Under the pieces are notes generated by a model that was given only the letters and a program-made list of their open reading frames with translations, did no database searches and was not told the DNA's origin. Source: a bacterium (GTDB taxonomy: Bacteria; SZUA-79; Acidulodesulfobacterales; Acidulodesulfobacteraceae). From it: a stretch of DNA of 6,323 nucleotides. The translations under genes and the position numbers were made by a program. Shown one piece after another: positions 1 through 5,382 of the stretch; position 1 is the first letter of the stretch; every line of letters starts with the position of its first letter. The stretch is taken from contig JAKACI010000087.1 in the NCBI GenBank assembly GCA_021821565.1, positions 1-6,323 on the forward strand, read 5' to 3'.

Positions 1-111
1 TTTGTTAACAGGTAAGGAAATTATAAATATATATTGTATTATTTATACAACTTTTTTTGATAGCAATCAAGTTTACAAAACGGTAAATTTTTTAAAAAAA
101 TAAATACATCT
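1..111. other. AT-rich downstream flank of the coiled-coil gene
   Basis: This short stretch follows the stop codon of the minus-strand coiled-coil gene. It is nearly all A and T and has no open frame of note. A small 5-bp inverted repeat (TTTAC at 72-76, GTAAA at 83-87) followed by T6 points in the plus direction, so it is a poor candidate for terminating the minus-strand gene. No convincing terminator for that gene is visible before the window ends. Confidence 0.5.
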
Positions 112-1194
112 TTACTTTTCTGAAGCTTGTATTTTTCCAATTTTATCAAGAATTTGTTCAAATTTATTTTGAGAATTTTTATCTGCATTTCCTTGTATTG
201 CACTGGTAGCTATCTGCTGCACCTGCATATATGCTTTTTCATGCTGGGAAGTTAATACGGATATATGTTTATCCTGTTCATTAATAATCTTTTCTAAAGA
301 TTCTACTTTTGTATTTAAAACATTAATCTTGCCTTCATATTCTTTATGAATTAATTCTTTCTGTAATTCAAATTCCGATTTAAGTTTTTCTGTTGTTGTT
401 TTAACGGCATTTAATACTTCAGCTTCAAGTTTGGCAGGGAAGGCGGAGGCTTTCTCGGCAAGTTCAGCGTTAAACTGCTCTTTTTCCGATATTTTATTCT
501 CTCTTAATTCTAATTCTTTATTTTTTTCTGCAATATCTTTTTGGAATTTATCTTTTTCTTCTTCTATTGAGCGCTTTAAGGATGTTAACTCGTCGTTAAG
601 CCCGTTTAACTTCTGACCGCTTTCTCTTTTAAAATTATATTCAAATTCTTCTTTCTTTCTGTCCCAGTATAGCTTAAACTCATTTTCCTTTTCTTTAGAA
701 AGATTTTCATAAGATTTTTTTTCAAGTTCAATTTTATTTTTTAATTCGCTAAGCTCTGTTTCTAATGTATTTTTTCTATCGTAATAATCTTTTTCAAGCT
801 GAATTGTTTTTATATTATTAGCTTCTATAAGTGATGCTAAAGAGAAAGCGGAATGCTCTATGCCGTAAATTTCCTTAAGGTCGTTATCTTTTATTTCAAT
901 TGCCGTTTTGATGTTTTTATAATCAATATCGGCCTGAGACAATTTTAACGACAATCCATTAAGAGAATTTATTATATCTGATTTTAATGAACTGATTTTA
1001 TTATTTACATCGTTTTCAATTATTTTATCTACTTTTTCAATTGTTTCCGTATTTTTCTTTTCTTCAATTTTTTTATTAGCGTTTAATGATTGTTTTTCCT
1101 TTTCTTCTAAATCTTTTTTAACGTTTTCATACGCTTCTAGAATTTCCTGCTTCGTGCTTTTTAAATTAATCCCTTCCGATGTTTTATTAGCCAT
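112..1194 (-). CDS. conserved coiled-coil protein of unknown function, 360 aa
   Basis: The protein has no signal peptide and no membrane segment, so it is predicted cytoplasmic. Almost all of it is charged heptad-type helix rich in E, K and L. The long coiled coil runs from about residue 15 to 335, with a break near residues 108-125 (KEIYGIEHSAFSLASLIEA). Other marker segments are EEFEYNFKRE (about 182-191), AFPAKLEAEVLNAVK (about 253-267) and a C-terminal block EGKINVLNTKVESLEK followed by EKAYMQVQQIATSAIQG. From memory these blocks recur in a widespread uncharacterised bacterial coiled-coil family often auto-labelled 'myosin heavy chain-like'; this is recall, not a search. The start at 1194 is preceded by AGGATGG (1210-1204), somewhat far from the ATG. 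The gene stands alone: its own promoter region lies upstream and the receptor gene ends about 470 bases away behind a terminator-like stem. SMC-like or scaffold roles are possible, but no ATPase motif is present. Confidence 0.85.
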   Translation of the reverse strand: MANKTSEGINLKSTKQEILEAYENVKKDLEEKEKQSLNANKKIEEKKNTETIEKVDKIIENDVNNKISSLKSDIINSLNGLSLKLSQADIDYKNIKTAIEIKDNDLKEIYGIEHSAFSLASLIEANNIKTIQLEKDYYDRKNTLETELSELKNKIELEKKSYENLSKEKENEFKLYWDRKKEEFEYNFKRESGQKLNGLNDELTSLKRSIEEEKDKFQKDIAEKNKELELRENKISEKEQFNAELAEKASAFPAKLEAEVLNAVKTTTEKLKSEFELQKELIHKEYEGKINVLNTKVESLEKIINEQDKHISVLTSQHEKAYMQVQQIATSAIQGNADKNSQNKFEQILDKIGKIQASEK

Positions 1195-1213
1195 ATAATA
1201 TAACCATCCTTTA

Positions 1214-1241
1214 AATAATATTATCTTTTAATAATATTATT
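1214..1241. repeat. 11-bp perfect inverted repeat in leader of coiled-coil gene
   Basis: The arms AATAATATTAT (1214-1224) and ATAATATTATT (1231-1241) are exact reverse complements separated by six bases. The repeat lies between the candidate -10 box and the ribosome site of the minus-strand gene starting at 1194, so it could be an operator or a weak leader hairpin. It is all A and T, and the arms are themselves nearly palindromic, so chance is a real alternative. Confidence 0.35.
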
Positions 1242-1249
1242 AATTTTTC

Positions 1250-1278
1250 ATTATATTGTTTATTTAAAAAAAATTAAA
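1250..1278 (-). promoter_or_regulatory. candidate sigma70 promoter for the coiled-coil gene
   Basis: On the minus strand a perfect TATAAT lies at 1255-1250. About 17 bases upstream is a weak -35-like TTTAAT (1278-1273). The ATG at 1194 is about 55 bases downstream of the -10 box. The -35 side overlaps the 11-bp tandem repeat at 1270-1313, whose phased A/T tracts could act as an UP element or a bend. TATAAT is easily found by chance in DNA this AT-rich, so the call is tentative. Confidence 0.35.
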
Positions 1279-1313
1279 TTAGAATTAAATTAGAATTAAA
1301 TTAGAATTAAATT
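1270..1313. repeat. 11-bp tandem repeat, about four copies
   Basis: Three exact copies of AGAATTAAATT occupy 1281-1291, 1292-1302 and 1303-1313. A fourth copy with one mismatch lies at 1270-1280. The period is close to one helical turn, so the A/T tracts are in phase, as in intrinsically curved DNA. The array sits directly upstream of the candidate promoter of the coiled-coil gene. Confidence 0.85.
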
Positions 1314-1569
1314 TCTTTTTAAGTAAATTAATTCGTATTTTTTTATGATTTAATTATATATAGCTGACCATAAACTAACACTTTGTTTTTCAGTAATAAA
1401 TTTTAACTTATCGCATTTATTTTATATTAATTCACATAATAATTTATTTTTTATCAAATTGCAAATAAATTTACTAATCAAATTGCTTCTCTTTTCACCA
1501 ACTTTAGATTTAAATATTTCTACTAACTTATAGATTAAGCAGTTCTCTCTGCCATATGTACAAATATAA
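1314..1569. other. AT-rich intergenic region without a recognised gene
   Basis: No gene or RNA is recognised here. ATCAAATTGC occurs twice (1453-1462 and 1477-1486), 24 bases apart. On the minus strand one frame from about 1553 stays open for roughly 45 codons (containing YKLVEIFKSKVGEKRS) but has no ATG and no ribosome site, so it is not called as a gene. It could be a decayed remnant or chance. Confidence 0.4.
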
Positions 1570-1606
1570 TTATGCCATAGACCAAATATTTTGATCTACG
1601 GCATAA
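1570..1606 (-). terminator. stem-loop terminator of the TonB receptor gene
   Basis: A 17-bp stem is formed by 1570-1586 and 1590-1606 around a three-base loop. The only two imperfect positions (1577/1599 and 1582/1594) are A-C mismatches if the plus strand is transcribed, but both become G-U wobbles in minus-strand RNA. That asymmetry suggests the structure serves a minus-strand transcript, namely the receptor gene whose stop codon is about 60 bases upstream. The following minus-strand sequence is U-rich but interrupted (UUAUAUUU), so termination may be imperfect. A second, all-AT inverted repeat (12-bp arms at 1609-1620 and 1639-1650) lies between the stop codon and this stem. Confidence 0.7.
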
Positions 1607-1666
1607 AATTTTAATAAAATTATAATTTTTTTATTAATATTTTATTAAAATACACAATTAATTTGT

Positions 1667-4048
1667 TTAAAACTTCATAGTGGCACTTATAAAGAACATC
1701 CTTGGTGCTCCGGGATTAGCAATTATATAGCCCCCTTGCGGCGTTCCAAAATAACCGCCGCTTGAAATATATTCGGTTGAATTAAACTCTTTATTTAATA
1801 AATTATAAACCGAAAGGGTTAAATCAGCGGTTTTAAGACCCGGGATCATATTATCCAAAGATATCGTTTTTAAATTTATAGAGGCGTTTAAAATATTATA
1901 AGCAGGCATTGTTTGATTCGTTGGACTATCAGTATTACTATTAAACAAATATTGCGAGGCCATATACTGATCCCATAATTTAAATTTATAAGTTGAAGAA
2001 TTAGTAGAAATTATATATGATATGTCAGAATTAAAAGTTGAAGTAGGTGATTGCGATATAGGATATCCATTATATGATAAATTATTCCCATTTAAAAATG
2101 TTTTATAAGTTTCAGCCTGTTTAGTGTAATCGGCATATACATGCAGATTATTGAATGGATTATCTCCGGCATAAATACTTACACCATTGTAGTAGGAAGT
2201 GTCATATGAAACATATAAATCTCCATAATAAGGCGGCACTAAATTACTAATAAATAGAGTTTGGGGTTGTTGTCCTATGGAATCTTGAAAATAATTCGCA
2301 TTAAAAATAAAATGATGTAAATATCTGTTTCTTTTTATCAGAATCTTAAATCCTATTTCTCCGTCTATACTTTGCATAGGCTGAACATTGCTTGTTGTAG
2401 TTTTTTCATTATATATGTGGTTATATAACCCTTGAAATATACCAGATGTAGGATTTTGATATGAAATACTGTATTGTCCGTAAAGTGATAAATTTTTAAA
2501 TAAAAGGTAGTTTACTCCGATTGTCGGTTCTAATCTAAACATCTCACTTTTCAAATTAGTATAAGATAAAGCGGGGAACACACCTAAATTATTATTATAT
2601 GTATAATTATCCCCATATCCAACATAGTCAACCCCAGGCGTAATTTTCAATTTGTTATTAAGTAAACTTAATCTATCTTGTATAAAAAATGATGAATAGT
2701 CATTATATTGTATTGATCCCGTACCATTATTGCCCTGATAATTATTTGGATTAAAAGGTCCATAGACACTATATGGATAAAAGCTATTATCATAATTAAC
2801 ATCTGACCATATATAATATTCTCCAAATTTTAAATCGTTGTTTGGAATCTTCCAATCAAAACTTAATCTTTCTCCAAGTGCATAATTAACTGGGTGCCAG
2901 TATTCCCCGCTTGCACCTTGACCGTCCGGAACATCAAAATTAGAAATTCTATTGTGTAGTCTATGCAGATATTTATACCACACTTCGGTATGCAATCCAA
3001 AATTTGGAGATAAATTTAGATTCAGTTTTGAATATACAAGCAAATTATCTACTGTAAGTTGTTTAAACCAAACATTTTCGGGCAAAGATGAATAAAATCC
3101 TGATGTTTGTTGGCTATATAAAGTAGCGTTAGCAGGCGTGGCTGGATATAAACCCTGCGTTGTTAAACCTTGGACAGGAGATACAGGAATATCGTTTGGC
3201 CTATATTGTTTATCTCTTGAATCTAAAGCACCTACACTAAAAGAATTTCCATTGAAAATCTTTATTATTTTGCCAAAAAATTCATAAGCGTGACCTGGAG
3301 CATTAAACTGCCCAGTTCTAAAAGTATCCGCATGACTATAACCGGCGGCAACTACCCCGCCCCAGCCGTCATGCATGCCTGTGCTTAATATATCGCTAAG
3401 AGTATATGTATCAAAGGAACCTACCAATAAATTAGTTTTATTATACATTTTCATTGTCGGCTGCACAGGAATAAAATTAATAGTGCCACCTAAGCTATCC
3501 CACCATCTAGTATTTGGATTTGCAGGACCATATATGACATTTATCCCGCTAATAAACTGAGCTATAGGTAATTCATTGGAATCCCAGCTGCCACTGCCGC
3601 CATCTAGATTATTCATCGGAATTCCGTCAAATAATATTTGTATTCCATTGAGTTCAGGATTTGTGGTAGCTGAACTCCAACCCACTTTTACACCGCGCAT
3701 GGTAATCTGAGATCTTCCTAAACCGCTATTTGGAGAATATCCTGCTACATTAATTCCGGGGGCTTCAGTAAGTGCCTGTACAGCTCCTCCGCCTGTTTCT
3801 ACGGTATTAGATATTAAATTCTTATTTACAACAAACAACGTGCTGGATGATTTAAATATTTTCTTGGCAGTTAACTTCCCGCTTATTTTTTTTAGAGCTT
3901 TTTTAGCTTTACTGATAACTTGTTGAGAAGTTACAGCCGCAATTTTAATGGTTTTCTTTGTATTGGTATTGACATTAGTAGCTGCAGCTGCGGTATTAGC
4001 AGTTGTACTATCCGCATTTGCAAGTCCTGTGTTATACACAAGCATCAT
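1667..4048 (-). CDS. TonB-dependent outer-membrane receptor
   Basis: This is a TonB-gated outer-membrane transporter that imports a scarce substrate, typically a ferric siderophore, heme, cobalamin or metal chelate; the substrate cannot be read from sequence. From the ATG at 4048 it has 793 residues. That ATG falls inside the signal peptide: upstream in-frame codons supply KSLLLFVIAG, and cleavage is expected after ANA (residues 10-12). A Thr/Asn/Ala linker follows, then KTIKIAAV (about 32-39), which resembles a TonB box, then a Lys-rich stretch (46-66). The plug domain (about 71-200) shows LTEAPGINV, ITMRGV, ILFDGIPM and GPANPNTRWWDSLGGTINFIP-type features. The remainder is a 22-strand-type barrel rich in Tyr, Asn and Ser, with a TonB-receptor C-terminal region (LSVYNLLNKEF) and a terminal Phe. 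No cysteine is visible. It is a single gene with no adjacent TonB, ExbB or ABC-transporter genes. The true start is unresolved because of the poly-G tract upstream. Confidence 0.93.
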   Translation of the reverse strand: MMLVYNTGLANADSTTANTAAAATNVNTNTKKTIKIAAVTSQQVISKAKKALKKISGKLTAKKIFKSSSTLFVVNKNLISNTVETGGGAVQALTEAPGINVAGYSPNSGLGRSQITMRGVKVGWSSATTNPELNGIQILFDGIPMNNLDGGSGSWDSNELPIAQFISGINVIYGPANPNTRWWDSLGGTINFIPVQPTMKMYNKTNLLVGSFDTYTLSDILSTGMHDGWGGVVAAGYSHADTFRTGQFNAPGHAYEFFGKIIKIFNGNSFSVGALDSRDKQYRPNDIPVSPVQGLTTQGLYPATPANATLYSQQTSGFYSSLPENVWFKQLTVDNLLVYSKLNLNLSPNFGLHTEVWYKYLHRLHNRISNFDVPDGQGASGEYWHPVNYALGERLSFDWKIPNNDLKFGEYYIWSDVNYDNSFYPYSVYGPFNPNNYQGNNGTGSIQYNDYSSFFIQDRLSLLNNKLKITPGVDYVGYGDNYTYNNNLGVFPALSYTNLKSEMFRLEPTIGVNYLLFKNLSLYGQYSISYQNPTSGIFQGLYNHIYNEKTTTSNVQPMQSIDGEIGFKILIKRNRYLHHFIFNANYFQDSIGQQPQTLFISNLVPPYYGDLYVSYDTSYYNGVSIYAGDNPFNNLHVYADYTKQAETYKTFLNGNNLSYNGYPISQSPTSTFNSDISYIISTNSSTYKFKLWDQYMASQYLFNSNTDSPTNQTMPAYNILNASINLKTISLDNMIPGLKTADLTLSVYNLLNKEFNSTEYISSGGYFGTPQGGYIIANPGAPRMFFISATMKF

Positions 4049-4141
4049 ACCTGCAATAACGAATAATAAAAGACTTTTAAAAATTATTTTATAATAATTT
4101 ACATTTAAATTATTATATTGTTGTTTGTTAAGTAATTTGAC
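4049..4141 (-). other. in-frame 5' extension encoding the receptor's signal peptide
   Basis: Reading upstream from the ATG at 4048, the receptor frame stays open for 31 sense codons up to the poly-G run (the first, GTC, uses one G of it). Translated, it gives a basic, polar n-region (VKLLNKQQYNNLNVNYYKI) running into the hydrophobic core KSLLLFVIAGMMLVY and the ANA cleavage site. This is a complete Sec signal peptide, so these codons must be translated if the receptor is exported. No ATG, GTG or TTG occurs in this stretch, only ATT and ATA. The frame then crosses three GGG codons and is closed by TAG at 4153-4151. Translation must therefore start at a non-canonical codon or enter from another frame through the tract. 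Confidence 0.8.
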
Positions 4142-4289
4142 CCCCCCCCCCTATTTTCTCCTGATTTTTTATTAAAATACACGATTTACTGCCGCGTCTT
4201 TTCTTTTTTAGATTACCTCTATAACGATAAAGCCCCTCCCCCATGCAAGTAGGGAGATAGTCAGTCATTTGTTTAATTCTGTTATCCAT
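4128..4289 (-). CDS. small upstream reading frame or receptor 5' exon-like leader, 53 aa
   Basis: An ATG at 4289 is preceded by GGAGGAG (4298-4292), the best ribosome site near the receptor. The frame reads MDNRIKQMTDYLPTCMGEG, then LYRYRGNLKKKRRGSKS, enters the poly-G tract as glycines and ends at TAA 4130-4128. The product matches no family I know. The stretch 4151-4289 is clearly less AT-rich than the flanks, which suggests coding use. With 10 or 13 G instead of 11 this frame would fuse to the receptor frame, giving a protein of about 873 residues with a long, basic N-terminal extension before the signal peptide. Alternatives are a regulatory leader peptide, a separate small protein, or chance. 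Confidence 0.4.
   Translation of the reverse strand: MDNRIKQMTDYLPTCMGEGLYRYRGNLKKKRRGSKSCILIKNQEKIGGGGQIT
4141..4151 (-). repeat. poly-G tract of 11 at the receptor 5' end (candidate phase-variation switch)
   Basis: There are eleven consecutive C on the plus strand, G on the coding strand, in an otherwise AT-dominated region. Homopolymer G/C runs of 8-12 are classic slipped-strand sites in Neisseria, Campylobacter and Helicobacter surface genes. Here the run separates the signal-peptide codons from every upstream ATG or GTG start. At 11 G both upstream candidate frames (ATG 4289, GTG 4182) miss the receptor frame, which corresponds to an OFF state if either is the real start. The run is seen directly; its switching role is inferred. 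Confidence 0.7.
4158..4162 (-). promoter_or_regulatory. Shine-Dalgarno-like AGGAG just before the poly-G tract
   Basis: AGGAG at 4162-4158 on the minus strand is followed by AAAATA and then the G run. A start codon would be expected 5-9 bases downstream, which falls exactly in the tract, where no ATG, GTG or TTG exists. Either the original start codon has been lost or miscalled within the homopolymer, or the motif is incidental. Confidence 0.4.
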
Positions 4290-4342
4290 AACTCCTCCAA
4301 GTTATTGTTAATTGCTATTGTTAATGTAATTATTTTTAAATG

Positions 4343-4362
4343 TTTATTTATTTATTTATTTA
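4343..4362. repeat. TTTA tetranucleotide microsatellite, five copies
   Basis: Five exact TTTA units are followed by degenerate TTTA/TATTTA sequence to about 4385. Tetranucleotide runs can slip during replication. This one lies roughly 55-75 bases upstream of the ATG at 4289, where it could change promoter spacing. It may equally be simple low-complexity DNA. Confidence 0.7.
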
Positions 4363-4590
4363 TTAATATTTATATTTATTTATATTTAAATGTTAAACAA
4401 TGTTAGTTATGCGTATTGTTAATTTTAATCAACAAATAAACAACGATATGGTTTATATGCCGCCAACAAATCACAAACTTCAGGCACTTAAAAATTAACA
4501 GTTAAAATTGACGGTTATTTGATTATATTTTTAAATATTAAACGTTAAAAATAGACAAATATTATCTATTTTATGATAAATATTATTTAT

Positions 4591-4623
4591 AATTTATTTA
4601 TAATTTATTGATAATTTATTTAT
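4591..4623. repeat. 11-bp imperfect tandem repeat, three copies
   Basis: The unit AATTTATTTAT occurs at 4591-4601 and 4613-4623. The middle copy at 4602-4612 differs only by TG for TT. A poorer copy precedes it at 4580-4590. The 11-bp period matches the array at 1270-1313, and phased A/T tracts of this kind favour curved DNA. Confidence 0.7.
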
Positions 4624-4691
4624 TTATCTTTTTTTATGATGTAAGTATAACAAAAATATTGTTACGCAATTATTACAAAACTGTTAAATAT

Positions 4692-4731
4692 TTGTTAATG
4701 TTTTATTAAAATTGTTAAGATTTTATTAAAA
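4692..4731. repeat. 20-bp tandem duplication
   Basis: Two adjacent 20-base units (4692-4711 and 4712-4731) share 18 of 20 positions. Each begins TTGTTAA and ends TTTTATTAAAA. TGTTAA also recurs just upstream (from 4682). The array could be a pair of protein-binding sites, or replication slippage in AT-rich DNA. Confidence 0.6.
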
Positions 4732-4857
4732 TTTTGTAATAATTAGAATTGGGGTAATAAAAAGGATAGATTGGTTTTTCGCATATCATTGGCGAGCTTA
4801 TACAGGAATACTTTTTCCTTTCCTCTATATCTGCCTATTTTATAATATAATTAATTC

Positions 4858-4883
4858 GGATATGGTTTATGGATATGGTTTAT
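4858..4883. repeat. 13-bp direct tandem repeat GGATATGGTTTAT
   Basis: Two exact adjacent copies lie at 4858-4870 and 4871-4883. Twelve of the 13 bases (GATATGGTTTAT) recur at 4445-4456. A near inverted copy, CATACCATAAAC, lies at 4929-4940, so the 3' flank of the toxin gene could fold into a stem. These motifs are less AT-biased than their surroundings, which makes chance less likely. Confidence 0.75.
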
Positions 4884-4980
4884 GAAACAAGAAACTTTTT
4901 AGATAAATCTACTGAAATATAAAGAAACATACCATAAACGTTATATAGAATAAGTATATGCCGTTTTTATGGCTATGCTA

Positions 4981-5382
4981 TCAATCATAAAATTCTGTTA
5001 TAATTAGCGGAATATTAAGATAATGCTTGTCGGTTGTAATAACTTTAAGACCGTATTCCATAGCTGAAGCGGCTATCCATATATCGTTGGACGGTATCGG
5101 CGTACCATTTTTGCGCAAGTAATTTATTATAGCCGCATATCTTTCGGAGGTTTCTTCACCAATAGCGGCAACATTTACTCTTGGAGATTTTAAGAATTTC
5201 CGGAGAATTTCTCTGTTCCGTTCCTCATTTTTTCCCATAATGAATCCGGATAATAATTCACCAATAACAATTGGATTTATAAATATCTCATCTGAAATTT
5301 GTATTGCAAATTTTATTTTGTCGTGTCCTCTCAAGAAAGAGGAGTAAGCGGAAGTATCTAGTATTATTTTTCTGTTATCCAT
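4981..5382 (-). CDS. vapC: VapC-type PIN-domain ribonuclease toxin
   Basis: This is a single PIN domain of 133 residues, the normal size for VapC toxins, which are Mg2+-dependent endoribonucleases that cut tRNA or rRNA and arrest growth when their antitoxin is degraded. All four acidic active-site residues expected of the family are visible: D9 in ILDTSAYS, E42 in IGELLSGF, D100 in NDIWIAASA and D118 in ITTDKHY. The domain looks intact and catalytically competent. The ATG at 5382 lies inside the antitoxin gene (19-base overlap), with only a weak AAAGAG upstream, so translation is probably coupled to the antitoxin. The RNA target cannot be inferred. Transfer by horizontal movement is common for such modules, and repeats flank this one, but no attachment site is seen. 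Confidence 0.93.
   Translation of the reverse strand: MDNRKIILDTSAYSSFLRGHDKIKFAIQISDEIFINPIVIGELLSGFIMGKNEERNREILRKFLKSPRVNVAAIGEETSERYAAIINYLRKNGTPIPSNDIWIAASAMEYGLKVITTDKHYLNIPLIITEFYD

Larger units (their letters stand above)
4290..4980. other. long AT-rich intergenic region with several short repeats
   Basis: No convincing gene is seen here. The region presumably holds the receptor's promoter and the 3' end of the toxin transcript, but no clear -35/-10 pair or strong terminator stands out. It contains a TTTA tetranucleotide run, an 11-bp imperfect tandem repeat, a 20-bp tandem repeat and a 13-bp tandem duplication, listed separately. Very short plus-strand frames with ATG starts occur at 4448-4498 (16 aa, MVYMPPTNHKLQALKN) and 4869-4922 (17 aa, MDMVYETRNFLDKSTEI). 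Both contain the repeated GGTTTAT motif, have no ribosome site and are not called as genes. Confidence 0.5.

Noticed and set aside
72..93. TTTAC/GTAAA stem with T6 as terminator of the coiled-coil gene
   Set aside because: The T run follows on the plus strand, the wrong direction for that gene, and the stem is only five base pairs.
431..616. Plus-strand open frame opposite the coiled-coil gene
   Set aside because: It mirrors the minus-strand coding sequence, is Ser/Phe-rich as expected for the antisense of Glu/Lys codons, and has no ribosome site.
3375..3560. Plus-strand open frame inside the receptor gene
   Set aside because: It is antisense to well-conserved plug-domain codons, with no start context or recognisable product.
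1640..4182. 16-base direct repeat TTTTATTAAAATACAC just after the receptor stop (1640-1655) and just before the poly-G tract (4167-4182)
   Set aside because: It is tempting as flanking repeats of a mobile receptor gene, but it is so AT-rich that about one such match is expected by chance in a window of this composition.
4182..4182. GTG at 4182-4180 as the firm receptor start
   Set aside because: It has no Shine-Dalgarno sequence upstream and is out of frame at 11 G; kept only as one of two slippage scenarios.
4141..4242. G-quadruplex formed by the G11 run and the GGGGGAGGGG block on the minus strand
   Set aside because: The G blocks are about 80 bases apart, too far for an ordinary quadruplex; a purely intra-tract fold is possible but not supported.
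4290..4980. CRISPR array or tRNA in the repeat-rich spacer
   Set aside because: Repeats are short, irregular and adjacent rather than separated by unique spacers, and no cloverleaf or CCA-type tRNA end was found.
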